This document shows, piece after piece, positions 1 to 14,029 of a DNA stretch of 64,000 bases. The stretch covers positions 434,001 to 498,000 of the forward strand of contig NW_027490243.1 in NCBI RefSeq assembly GCF_050948175.1. The letters are read 5' to 3'. The notes below the pieces were generated by a model. That model searched no databases and was not told the origin of the DNA. It was given only the letters and a program-made list of their open reading frames with translations. Each line of letters begins with the position of its first letter. Position 1 is the first letter of the stretch. Both the position numbers and the translations under genes were made by a program. The DNA is from Xylocopa sonorina (Eukaryota; Arthropoda; Insecta; Hymenoptera; Apidae).

Positions 1-478
1 TGTTCTAAAGCTTTCTAATTCGCGATATTGCATCTCATTTCTATGTTTCATGATAAAATATAATATTCATTGTGGATTGTTATGTTTACCTCTTATTCCT
101 TTCTAAAGAATGAAAATGTGACACTTCCTTGCTAGGAAGTAGCGTTTGCAGACGTCTACGTATCGAAGCAATAGATTTCTAAAGCTTGCTGATTCGCGAT
201 ATCGCATCTCATATCTATGTTTCATGATATTATATAATATTCATTGCGAAGTTTCATGTATATCTAGCATACAATTCAAGCGAATGTGAATGCGACAGTT
301 CCTTGCTAGGAAATAGTGTTTGCAGATGTCTTCGTATCGAAGCAATAGTGTTCTAATGCTTCTTAAATCGCGAGATCGAAACTCACTTCTATGTTTCATG
401 ATAAGATATATTATTCATTGCGAAGTGTCATGTACACCTCGGATTCACTTAAAAAGAGTGTAAATGCGACACTTCCTT

Positions 479-1002
479 GCAATTAAATAGCGTTTGCAGA
501 TGTCTACGTATCGAAGCAATAGATTTCTAATGTTTCATAAAACGCGATATCGCATCTCATTTCTATGTTTCATCATAAGATATAATATTCATTGCGAATT
601 GTCATGTATGCCTCGTATTCACTTCAAAAGAATGTAAATGCGACACTTCCTTGCTTGGAAATAGCGTTTGCAGATGTATACGTATCGAAGCAATAGGGTC
701 TAATGCTTCTTATAACGGGACATCGCATTCCTGTTCTACGTTCAATGATAAGATATAGTATTCATTGCGAAGTGTCATGTATACCTCGTACTCACTTAAA
801 AAGAGTGTAAAAGCGACACTTCCTTGCTGTTAAATAGCGTTTGCAGATGTCTACGTATCGAAGCAATAGATTTCTAATGTTTCATAAATCGCGATATCGA
901 ATCTCATTTCTATGTTTCATCATAAGATATAATATTCATTGCGAATTGTCATGTATGCCTCGTATTCACTTCAAAAGAATGTAAATGCGACACTTCCTTG
1001 CT
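479..1002 (+). repeat. Local dimeric higher-order repeat in array I
   Basis: Two monomers 348 bp (2 x 174) apart share private variants: the run TTGCAATTAAATAG / TTGCTGTTAAATAG, then ATGTTTCATAAA in place of ATGCTTCTTAAA, TTTCATCATAAG instead of TTTCATGATAAG, and GAATTGTCATGTATGCC. The intervening monomer lacks them. This indicates duplication of a two-monomer unit. Confidence 0.6.
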
Positions 1003-4000
1003 TGGAAATAGCGCTTGCAGATGTTTACGTATCGTAGAAATAGAGTTGTAATGCTTCTTAAAACGCGATATCGCATCTCATTTCTATGTTTCATAATAAG
1101 ATATGATATTCATTGCGAAGTGTCATGTATACCTCGTATTCACTTCAAAGAATGTAAATGCGACACTTCCTTCCTTGGAAATAGCGTTTGCAGATGTTTA
1201 CGTATCGTAGCATTAGAGTTGTAATGCTTCTCAAAACGCGATGTCGCTACTCATTACTATGTTTCATGATAATATATAATATTCATTGCTAAGTGTCATG
1301 TATACCTCGTATTCACTTCAAAAGAAAGTAAATGCGCCACTTCCTTGCTAGGAAATAGGTTTTGCAGATGTCTACGTATCGTAGCAATAGAGATCTAATG
1401 CTTGTGAAAGGAGATATCGCATCTCATTTCCATGTTTCATGATGAGATCTAATATTCATGGAGAAGTGTTATGTACTCCTCGTCTACACTTCAAATAGTT
1501 GTAAATGCGAAACTTCCTTGCTAGGAAATAGCGTTGGATGATGTCTACTTATTTAAGCAATAGAGTTCTGATGCTTCTTATAACGCGATATCGCATCTCA
1601 TTTTTACGTTTCACGATAAGGAATAATATTCATTGCGGATTGCCATGTATATGTCGTATACACTTAAAATGAATGTAAATGCGACACTTCCTTTCTAGGA
1701 AATAGCGTTTCCAGATGTCTACGTATCGTAGCAGTAGAGTTCTAATGTTACCTGAAACGCGATATCGCATCTCATTTCTATGTTTCATGCTTAGATATAA
1801 TATTCATTGCGAAATGTCATATATATCGCGCAATCTCTTCAAACGAATGTAAATGCGACACTTCCTTGCTAGGAAGTACCCTTTGCAGATGTCTACGTAT
1901 CGGAGCAATGGTTTTCTAATGCTCCTTAAATCGTCATTACGCATCTCATATCTACGATTCATGATAAGAAATAATATTCATTGCGAAGTGTCATGTACAC
2001 CCCGTATTCCTTTCGAAAGAATGTAAATGCGACACTTCCTTGCTAGAGAGTAGCGTTTGCAGATGACTACGTATCGAAGCAATAGTTTTCTAATGTTTCT
2101 TAAATCTTCATATCGCATCTCATATCTACGTTTGATGACAAGATATAATATTCAATGTGCAGTGTTATGTAATCCTCGTATCCACTTCAAAGGAAAGTAA
2201 ATGCGACAATACCTTCCCAGGAAATAGAGTTTGCAGATGTCTCCGTATCGAAGAAACAGTGTTCTAATGCTTCTTAAATCGCGAAATCGCATATCATTTC
2301 TATGTTTCGAGATAAGATATAGTATTCATTGCGAAGTGTCATGTATACCTCGTATTCGTTTCAAAAGAATGTAAACGCGACACTTCCTTGCCAGGAAATA
2401 GCGTTTGCAGATGTCTACGTATCGAAGCTATAGGGTTCTAATGCTTCTTAAATCGCCATATCGCATCTCATTTCTATGCTTCATGATAAGATATAATATT
2501 CATTGTGCAGTGTTATGTATATCTCGTCTATACTTCAAATGGATGTAAATGCGACACTTCCTTGCTAGGAAGTAGCGTTTGCAGTTGTCTACGTATCGAA
2601 GCAATAGAGTTCTAATGCTTCTTAAATCTTCATTTCGCATCTCGTATATACGTTTCCTGATAAGATATAATATTCACTGTGCAGAGTTATGTATAGCTCG
2701 CATACACTACAAATGAATGTAAATGCGACACTTCCTTGGTAGGAAATATCGTTTGCAGATGTCTACGTATCGAAGTAGTAGAGTTCTAATGCTTCTTAAA
2801 GCGCGATTTCGCACGTCATTCCTAAGTTTCATGATAAGTTATAATATTCATTGTGGAGTGTTATGTATACCTCGTATTCACTTCAGAAGAATGAATATGC
2901 GACGCTTCCTTGCCAGAAATTAGCGTCTGCAGATGTCTATGTGTCGGAGCAATAGAGTTCTAATGCTTCTTAAATCGCGATATCGCATCTCATTTCTATG
3001 TTTCATGACAAGATATAATATTCCTTGTGCAGTGTTATGAATACCTCGTATTCACTTCAAAAGAATGTAAATGCGACACTTCCTTGCATGGAAATAGCGT
3101 TTGCAGATGTCTACGTATCGAAGCAATAGTTTTCTAATGCTTCTTAAACCGTCATATCGCATCTCATACCTACGTTTCATGATAAGATATAATATTCATT
3201 GCGAAGTGTCATGTATACCTCGTATTCCTTTCAAAAGAATGTAAGTGCGACACTTCCTTGCTAGGAAATAGCGTTTGCAGATGTCTACGTATCGAAGAAA
3301 TAGACATCTAATGCTTCATAAATCGCCATATCGCACCTCATTTCTATGTTTCATGATAAGATATAATATTCATTGCGCAGTGTTATGCATACCTCGTATT
3401 CACCTCAAAAGATTGTAATTGCGACACTTCCTTGCTGGGAAATAGCGTTTGCAGATGTCCACGTATCGAAGCAATAGAGTTCTAATGCTTCTTAAATCGT
3501 CATATCGCATCTCATTTCTACGTTTCATAATAAGATATAATATTCATTGCGAAGTGTCATGTATACCTCGTATTCCTTTCAAAAGAATGTAAATGCGACA
3601 CTTCCTTGTTAGGAAGTAGCGTTTTCAGATGTCTACGTATCGAAGCAATAGATTTCTAATGCTTCTTCTATCGCCATATAACATCTCATTTCTATGTTTC
3701 ATGATAAGATATAATTTTCATTGTGGAGTGTTATGTATACCTCGTATTCACTTCAAAAGAGTGTAAACGCGACACTTCCTTGCCAGGAAATAGCTTTTGC
3801 AGATGTCTACGTATCGTAGCGTTAGAGTTCTAATGCTTCTCAAAACGCGATATCGCTACTCATTACTATGTTTCATGATAATATATAATATTCATTGTGC
3901 AGTGTTATGTATACCTCGTATTCACTTCAAAAGAATGTAAATGCGACACTTCCTTGCTTGGAAGTAGCGTTTGCAGATGTCTACGTATCGAAGCAATAGA

Positions 4001-6029
4001 ATTCTAAAGCTTGCTAATTCGCGATATCGCATCTCACATCTATGTTTCACGATAATATATAATATTCATTGCGAAGTGTCATGTATACCTCGCATACACT
4101 TCAAATGAATGTGAATGCGACAGTTCCTTGCTAGGAAATAGTGTTTGCAGATGTCTACGTTTCGTGGCATTAGGGTTCTAATGCTTCTCAAAACGCGATA
4201 TCGCTACTCATTACTATGTTTCATGATAATATATAATATTCATTGTGCAGTGTTATGTATACCTCGTATTCACTTCAAAAGAATGTAAATGCGACACTTC
4301 CTTGCTAGGAAATAGCGTCTGCAGATGACTACGTATCGTAGCAATAGAGTTCTAATGCTTTTTAAATCGCGATATCGCATCTCATTTCTATGTTTCATGA
4401 TAAGATATAATATTCACTGCGAAGTGTCATGTTTACCTCGGACTCACTTCAAATGAATGTAAATGCGACACTTCCTTGCTAGGAAGTAGCGTTTGCAGAT
4501 GTCTACGTATCGAACCAATAGATTTCTAATGCTTCTTAAAACGCAATATCGCATCTCATTTCTATGTTTCATAATGAGATATAATATTCATTGCGAAGTG
4601 CCATGTATACCTCGTATTAGTTTCAAAAGAATGTAAATGCGACACTTCCTTGCTAGGAAGTAGCGTTTGCAGATGTCTACGTATCGAAGCAATGGAGTTC
4701 TAATGCTTCTCAAATCGTCAAATCGCACCTCATATCTACGTTTCCTGATAAGATATAATATTCATTGCGCAGTGCCATGTATACCTCGTATTCGTTTCAA
4801 AAGAATGTAAGTGCGACACTTCCTTGCTAGGAAATAGCGTCTGCAGATGACTACGTATCGTAGCAATAGAGTTCTAATGCTTTTTAAATCGCGATATCGC
4901 ACCTCATTTCTATGATTCATGATAAGATATAATATTCATTGTGCAGTGTTATGTATATCTCGTCTACACTTCAAATGGATGTAAATACGACACTTCCTTG
5001 CTAGAAAGTAGCGTTTGCAGATCTCTACGTATCGAAGCAATAGATTTCTAAAGCTTGGTAATTCGCGATATCGCATCTCATATCTATGTTCCATGATAAT
5101 ATATAATATTCATTGCGAAGATTCATGTGTACCTCGCATACAATTCAAACGAATGTGAATGCGACAGTTCCTTGCTAGGAAATAGTGTTTGCAGTTGTCT
5201 ACGTATCGAAGCAATAGAGTTCTAATGCTTCTTAAATCGCCATATCGCATCTCATTTCTATGTTTCATGATAAGATATAATATTCATTGCGCAGTGTTAT
5301 GTATATCTCGTATTCACTTCAAAAGAATGTAAATGCGACACTTCCTTCCTAGGAAGTTTCGTTTGCAGATGTCTACGTATCGTAGCAATGGAGTTCTAAT
5401 GCTTCTCAAATCGTCAAATCGCATCTCATATCTACGTTTCCTGATAAGATATAATATTCATTTTGAAGTGCCATGTATACCTCGTATTCGTTTCAAAAGA
5501 ATGTAAATGCGACACTTCCTTGCTAGGAAATAGTGTTTGCAGATGTCTACGTATCGAAGCAATATAGTTCTAATGCTTCTTAAACCGTCATATCGCATCT
5601 CATATCTATGTTACATGATAAGATATAATATTCATTGCGAAGTGTCATGTGTACCTCGTATTACTTTCATAAGAATGTAAATGCGAAATTTCCTTGCTAG
5701 GAAGTAGCGTTTGCAGATGTCTACGTATCGAACCAATAGATTTCTAATACTTCTTAAATCGTCATATCGCATCTCATTTCTACGTTTCATGATAAGATAT
5801 AATATTCATTGCGAAGTGCCATGTATACCTCGTATTCCTTTCAGAAGAATGTAAATGCGACACTTCCTTGCTAGGAAGTAGCGTTTGCAGATGTCTACGT
5901 ATCGAAGCAATGGTGTTCTAATGCTTCTCAAATCGTCAAATCGCATCTCATATCTACGTTTTGCTGATAAGATATAATATTCATTGCGAAGTGCCATGTA
6001 TACCTCGTACTCACTTCAAAAGAATGTAA

Positions 6030-8690
6030 ACGCGACACTTCCTTGCCAGGATATTGCGTCTGCAGGTGTCTGCGTATCGTGGCAATAGGTTTCTAATGCT
6101 TCTTAAGAAGCGATATCGCATCTCATTTCTATGTTTCATGATAAGATATCATATTCATTGTGCAGTGATATGAATACGTCGTATTCACTTTAAAGGAATA
6201 TAAATGCGACACTTCCTTGCTAGGAAATAGCGTTTGCAGATGTCTACGTATCGTAGCAATATTTTTCTAATGCTTCTTAAATCGGCATATTGCATCTCAT
6301 TTCTATGTTTCATGATAAGATATAATATTCATTGTAGAGTGTTATGAATACCTCGTATTCCTTTCAAAAGAATGTAATTGCGACACTTCCTTACAAGGAA
6401 GTAGCGTTTGCAGATGTCTACGTATCGTAGCAATAGTATTCTAATGCCTCCTAAAGCGCGAAATCGCTCCTCATTTCTATGTTTCATGATAAGATATAAT
6501 ATACATTGTGGAGTGATATGTATACGTCGTATTCACTTCAAGAGAATGTGAATGCGACACTTCCTTGCTAGGAAACAGCGTTTGCAGGTGTCTACGTATC
6601 GAAGCAATAGATTTCTAAAGCATGCTAATTCGCGTTATCCCATCTCATATCTATGTTTCTTGATAATATATAAATTTCATTGCGAAGTGTCATGTATACT
6701 TCGCATACACTTCAAATGAATGTGAGTGCGACAGTTCCTTCCTAGGAAATAGTGTTTGCAGATATCTACGTATCGAGGCAATAGTTTTCCAATGCTTCTT
6801 AAATCGTCATATTGCATCTCATTTCTATGTTTCATGATAAGACATAATATTCATTGTGGAGTGTAATGTACACCTCGTATTCCTTTCAAATGAATGTAAA
6901 TGCGACACTTCCTTGCTAGGAAGTAGCGTTTGCAGATGTCTACGTATCGAAGAAATGGATTTCCAATGCTTCTTAAATTGCCATATTGCATCTCATTTCT
7001 ATGTATCATGATAAGATTTAATATTCATTGTGCAGTGTTATGTATATCTCGTCTATAAATCAGATGAATGTAAATGCGACACTTCCTTTGCTTGGAAATA
7101 GCGTTTGCAGATGTCTACGTATCGTGGCATTAGGGTTCTAATGTTTCTCAAAACGCGATATCGCTTCTCATTTCTATGTCTCATGATAATATATAATATT
7201 CACTGCGAAGTGTCATGTATACCTCGCATACACTTAAAATGAATGTAAATGCGGCACTTCCTTGCTAGGAAATAGCGTTTGCAGATGTCTACGTATCCAA
7301 GCAATAGATTTCTAAAGCATGCTAATTCGCGTTATCGCATCTCATATTTATGTTTCACGATAATATATAATATTCATTGCGAAGTGCCATGCATACCTCG
7401 CATACACTTAAAATGAATGTAAATACGACACTTCCTTGCTAGGAAATAGCATTTGCAGATGTCTACGTATCGAAGCTATAGAATTCTAATGGTTCTTAAA
7501 TCGTCATATCGCTTCTCATTTCTATGTTTCATGATAAGATTTAATATTCATTGTGAAGTGTCATGTATACCTCGTATTCCTTTCAAAAGAATGTAAATGC
7601 GACACTTCCTTGCTAGGAAGTAGCGTTTGCAGATGTCTACGTATCGAAGAAATAGATTTCAAATGCTTCTTAAATCGCCATAGTGCATCTCATTTCTATG
7701 TTTCGTGGTAAGATATAATATTCACTGTGCAGCGTTATGTATATCTCGTCTATACATCAAATGAATGTAAATGCGACACTTCCTTTGCTTGGAAATAGCG
7801 TTTGCAGATGTCTATGTATCGTGGCATTAGGGTTCTAATGCTTCTCAAAACGCGATATCGCTTCTCATTTCTATGTTTCATGATAATATATAATATTCAT
7901 TGCGAAGTGTCATGTATACCTCGCATACACTTTAATTGAATGTACATGCGACACTTCCTTGCTTGGAAATAGCATTTGCAGATGTCTACTTATCGAAGCA
8001 ATAGAGTTCTAATGCCTCCTAAATCGCCATATCGCATCTTATTTCTATATTTCATGATAAGATATAATATTCATTGCCAAATGTCATGTATACCTCGTAC
8101 TCACTTCAAAAGAATGTAAACGCGACACTTCCTTGCCTGGAAATTGCGTCTGCAGGTGTCTGCGTATCGTGGCAATAGGTTTCTAATGCTTCTTAAGAAG
8201 CGATATCGCATCTCATTTCTATGTTTCATGAATACATATAATATTCAATGCGAGGTGTCATGTATACCTCGTATTCACTTCTAAAGAATGTAATTGCGAC
8301 ACTTCCTTGCAAGGAAGTAGCGTTTGCAGATGTCTACGTATCGTAGCAATAGTATTCTATTGCCTCCTAAAGCGCGAAATCGTGCCTCATTTCTGTTTCA
8401 TGATAAGATATAATATACATTGTGGAGTGTTATGTATACCTCGTATTCACTTCAAGAGAATGTGAATGCGACACATCCTTGCTAGGAAACAGCGTTTGCA
8501 GGTGTCTACGTATCGAAGCATTAGATTTCTAAAGCATGCTAATTCGCGTTATCACATCTCATATCTATGTTGCTTGATAATATATAAAATTCATTGCGAA
8601 GTGTCATGTATACCTCGCATACACTTCAAATGAATGTGAATGCGACAGTTCCTTCCTAGGAAATAGTGTTTGCAGATATCTACGTATCGA
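6030..8690 (+). repeat. Local 12-monomer and 4-monomer higher-order repeats in array I
   Basis: The diagnostic run TGCAGGTGTCTGCGTATCGT followed by AATGCTTCTTAAGAAGCG occurs at about 6061 and again at about 8151, roughly 12 monomers apart. A second private run, TTTCTAAAGCATGCTAATTC, occurs at about 6612 and 8526, 11 monomers apart, so one copy has lost or gained a monomer. Within this block the variant ACTTCCTTTGCTTGG with ATCGTGGCATTAGGG recurs at about 7083 and 7780 (697 bp, 4 monomers). These are nested, partly decayed duplications. Confidence 0.65.
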
Positions 8691-10398
8691 AGCAATAGAG
8701 TCCTAAAGCATCTTAAATCGCGATATCGCATCACATTTCTATGTTTCATGATAAGATACCATATTCATTGTGAAGTGTCATGTATACCTCGTATTCCTTT
8801 CAAAAGAATGTAAATGCGACACTTTCTTGCTAGGAAATAGCGTTTGCAGATGTCTACGTTTCGTGGCATTAGAGATCCAATGCTTCTTAAAACGCGATAT
8901 CGCTTCTCATTTCTATGTTTCATAATGAGATATAATATTCATTGCGATGTGTCATGTATACCTCGCATACACTTCAAATGAATGTAATTGCGACACTTCC
9001 TTCCTAGGAAATAGCGATTGCAGGTGACTATGTATCATGGCAATAGAGCTCTAACGCTTCTTCAAACGCGAGATCGCAACTCATTTCTATGTTTCATGAT
9101 AAGATATAATATTCATTGCGAAGTGTCATGTATACCTAGTACTCACTTCAAAATAATGTAAATGCGTCACTTCCTTGCTAGGAAATAGCGTTTGCAGATG
9201 TCTTCGTATCGAAGAAATAGTTTTCTAATGCTTCTTAAATCGCGATATCGCATCTCATTTCTATATTTCGTGATAAGATATAACATTCACTGCGAAGTGT
9301 CATGTATACCTCGCACACACTTCAAATGAAGGTGAATGCGACAGTTCCTTGCTAGGGAATAGTGTTTGCAGATGTCTACGTATCGAAGCAATAGAGTTCT
9401 AAAGCTTGTTAATTCGCGATATCGCATCCCATTTCTATGTTTCATGACAATATATAATATTCACTGCGATGGGTCATGTATACCTCGCAAACACTTAAAA
9501 TGTATGTAAATGCGACACTTCCTTGCTAGGAAATAGCGTTTGCAGATGTCTACGTATCGAAGCAATAGATTTCTAAAGCTTGCTAATTCGCGATATTGCA
9601 TCTCATATCTATGTTTCATGATAATATATAATATTCATTGCGAAGTTTCAAGTATACCTCGCAAACAATTCAAACGAATGTAAATACGACAGTTCCTTGG
9701 TGGGAAATAGTGTTTGCAGATGTCTACGTATCGAAGCAATAGAGTTCTAATGCTTCTTAAATCGTCATATCGCATCTCATTTCTATGTTTCATGATAAGA
9801 TATAATATTCATTGCGAAGTGTCACGTATACCTCGTATTCCTTTCAAAAGAATGTAAATGCGACACTTCCTTGCTAGGAAGTAGCGTTTGCAGATGTCTA
9901 CGTATCGAAGCAATAGTGTTCTAATTCTTCGTAAATCGCGAAATCGCATCTCATCTCTATGTTTCATGATAAGAAATAATATTCATTGTGCAGTGTTATG
10001 TATATCTCGTCTATACCTCAAATGGATGTAAATGCTACAATTTCTTGCTAGGAAATAGCGTTTGCAGATGTCTACGTATCGAAGTAATAGACATCAGATG
10101 CTTCATAAATCGCCATATCGAATCTCATTTCTATGTTTCATGATAAGATATAATATTCATTGCGAAGTGTCATGCATACCTTGTATTCCTTTCAAAAGAA
10201 TATAAATGCGACACTTCCTTGCTAGGAAGTAGCGTTTGGAAATGTCTACGTATCGAAGCAATAGAGTTCTAATGCTTCTTAAATCGCCATATTGCATCTC
10301 ATTTCTATGTTTCATGATAAGATATAATATTCATTGTGCTTTGATATGTATATCTCGTCTATACTTCAAATGAATGTAAATGCGACACTTCCTTGCTA

Positions 10399-12215
10399 GG
10401 AAATAGCGTTTGCAGATGTCTTCGTTTCGTGGGATTAGAGTTCTAATGCTTCTCAAAACGCGATATCACTTCTCATTTCTATGTTTCATGATAATATACA
10501 ATATTCATTGCGAAGTGTCATGTATACCACGCATACACTTAAAGTGAATGTAAATGCGACACTTCCTTCCTAGGAAATAGCGTTTGCAGATGTCTACTTA
10601 TCCAAGCAATAGATTTCTAGAGTTTGCTAATTCGGGATATCGCATCTCATATCTATGTTTCATGATAAGATATAATATTCATTGTGCAGTGTTATGTATA
10701 TCGCGTCTATACTTCAAGTGGATGTAAATGCGACACTTCTTTGCTAGGAAATAGCGTTTGCAGATGTCTACGTACCGAAGTTGTAGAGTTCTAATGCTTC
10801 TTAAATAGCCATATCGCATCTCATATCTACGTTTCATGATAAGATATAGTATTCATTGCGAAGTGTCATGTATTCCTCGCGTACACTGCAAATGAATGTA
10901 AATGCGACACATCCTTGCTAGGAAATAGCGTTTGCAGATGTCTACGTATCGAAGCAATAGTGTTCTATTGCTTCTTATATCGCGAAATCGCATCTCATAT
11001 CTATGTTTCATGATAATATATAATATTCACTGCGAAGTGTCATGTGTACCTCGCATACGCTTCAAATGAACGAAAATGCGACACTTCCTTGCTAGGAAAT
11101 AGCGTTTGCAGATGTCTACGTATCGAAGCATTAGTCTCCTAATGCTTCTTAAATCGCGATATCGCATCTCATTTCTATGTTTTATGATAAGATATAATAT
11201 TCATTGTGCAGTGTTATGTACACCTCGTATTCACTTCAAAAGAATGTAAACGCGACACTTCGTTGCCAGGAAATAGCGTTTGCAGATGTCTACGTATCGT
11301 ACCATTAGAATTCTAATGCTTCTCGAAACGCGATATCGCTACTCATTAACATGTTTCATTATAATATATAATATTCATTGTGGAGTGTTATGTATACCTC
11401 GTATTAACTTCAAAAGAATGTTAATGCGACACTTCCTTGCTAGGAAATAGCGTTTGCAGATGTCTACGTACCGAAGCAATAGAGTTCTAATGCTTCTTAA
11501 ATCGTCATATCCCATCTCTTTTCTATGTTTCATGATAAGATATAATATTCATTGCGAAGTTTCATGTATACCTCGTATTCCTTTCAAAAGAATGTAAATG
11601 CGACACTTCCTTGCTAGTAGGTAGCGTTTGCAGATGTCTACGTATCGAAGCAATAGTATTCTATGCTTATTAAATCGCCATATCGCATCTCATTTCTATG
11701 TTTCATGATCAGATATAATATTCATTGCGAAGTGCCATGTATACCTCGCATACACTTCAACTGAATGTACATGCGACACTTCCTTGCCAGGAAACAGCAT
11801 TTGCAGATGTCTACGTATCGAAGCAATAGAATTCTAATGCTTCTTAAATCGTCATATCGCATCTCATTTTTATGTTTCATGATAAGATATAATTTTCATT
11901 GTGCAGTGTTATGTGTATCTCGTCTATACTTCAAATGAATGTAAATGCGACACTTCCTTGCTAGGAAATAGCGTTTGCAAATGTCTACGATTCGTGGGAT
12001 TAGAGTTCTAATGCTTCTCAAAACGTGATATCGCTTCTCATTTCTATGTTTCATGTTAATATATAATATTCATTGCGAAGTGTCATGTATACCCCGCATA
12101 CACTTAAAATGAATGTAAATGCGACACTTCCTTCCTAGGAAATAGCGTTTGCAGATGTCTACTTATCGAAGCAATAGATTTCTAAAGCTTGCTAATTCGG
12201 GATATCGCATCTCAT
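10399..12215 (+). repeat. Nine-monomer spaced duplication in array I
   Basis: A run of about 1.5 monomers with the private variants TTCGTGGGATTAGAGTTC, CACTTAAARTGAATG and GCTAATTCGGGATATCGC is found near 10420-10640 and again near 11985-12210. The offset of about 1565 bp is nine monomers. The copies have drifted at several positions, so the duplication is not recent. Confidence 0.6.
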
Positions 12216-14029
12216 ATCTATGTTTCATGATAAGATATAATATTCATTGCGAAGTGTCATGTATACCTCGTATTCCTTTCAAAAGAATGTAAATGCGACA
12301 CAACCTTGCTAGGAAGTAGCGTCTGCAGATGTCTACGTATCGTACCATTAGAATTCTAATGCTTCTCGAAACGCGATATCGCTTCTCATTTCTATGTTTC
12401 ATTATAATATATAATATTCATTGTGGAGTGTTATGTATTCCTCGTCTACACTACAAATGAATGTAAATGCGACACTTCCATGCTAGGAAATAGCGTTTCC
12501 GGATGTCTACGTACCGAAGCAATAGAGTTCTAACGCTTCTTAAATCGTGATATCGCATCTCATTTCTTTATTTCATGATATGATATAATATTCATTCTGG
12601 AGTGTTATGTATACCTCGTGTTCACTTCAAAAGAATGTAAATGCGACACGTCCTTGCTAGGAAATAGCGTTTACAGATGTCTACGTACCGAAGCAATAGG
12701 GTTCTAATGCTTCTTGAAAAGGGAAATCGCATCTCTTTTCTATTTTTCATGACAAGATATAATAATTATTGCGAAGTGTTATGGATTCCTCGTCTACACT
12801 TCAAATGAATGTAAATGCGCACATCCCTTCTAGAAAATAGAGTTTCCAGATGTCTACATATCGATGCAATATAGTTCTAATGCTTCCTAAATCGTGATAT
12901 CGCATCTCATTTCTATGTTTCATGATAAGATATATTCATTGTGGACTGTTATGTATACCTCGCATACACTTCAAAAGAATGTAAATGCTACTCTTCCTTT
13001 GTATTAAATAGCGTTTGCAGATATCTTCGTATCACAGCAATAGTGTTCTAATGCATTTTAAATCGCTTTATCGCATCTCAATTCTATGTTTGATGATAAG
13101 ATATAATACTCATTGTGGTCTGTGATGTATACCTCGTATTCACTTCAAAAGAATGTAAATGCGACATTTGCTTGCTAGGAAATAGCGTTTGCAGATGTCT
13201 ACGAATCGTAGCAGTAGAGTTCTAATGCTGCTTAAATCGCGATATCGCATCTTATATCTATGTTTCGTGATAAGTTATAATATTCATTGCGAAGTGTCAT
13301 GTACGCCTCGTATTCACTTCAAAAGAATGTAAACGCGACTATTGGTTACTAGGAAATAGCGTTTGCAGATTTCTACGTTTCGTAGCAATGGAGTTCTAAT
13401 GCTTCTTAAAACGCGATATCGCACCTCATTTCTATGTTTCATGATAAGTTATAATATTCATTGCGAAGTGTCATGTATACCTCGCATACACTTCAAATGA
13501 ATGTAAATGCGACATTTCCTTGCTAGGAAATAGCGTTTGCAGATGTCTACGTATCGAAGTTATAGAGTTTTAATGCTTCCTATAACGCGATTTCGCATCT
13601 CATTTCTATGTCTCACGATAAGATATAATATTCATTGCGAAGTGTCATGTATACCTCGCATTCACATCAGAAGAATGTAAGTGCGACTATTCCTTGCTAG
13701 GAAATAGCGTTTGCAGATGTCTACGTATGATAGCAATAGAGTTCTAATGCTATTTAAATCGCGATATCACATCGCATTTATATGTTTCGTGATAAGATAT
13801 AATATTCATTGCGAAGTGTCATGCATACCTCGCATTCAGTTCAAAAGCATGTAAATGCGACGTTTCCATCCTAGGATATAGCGTTTGCAGATGTCTACGT
13901 ATCGTAGCAATATAGTCCTAATGCTTCTTAAAACGAGATGTCGCATTTCATTTCTATGTTTCGCAATAAGATATAATATTCATTGCGAAGTGTCATGTAT
14001 ACCTCTTATTCACTTCAAAAGAATGTAAA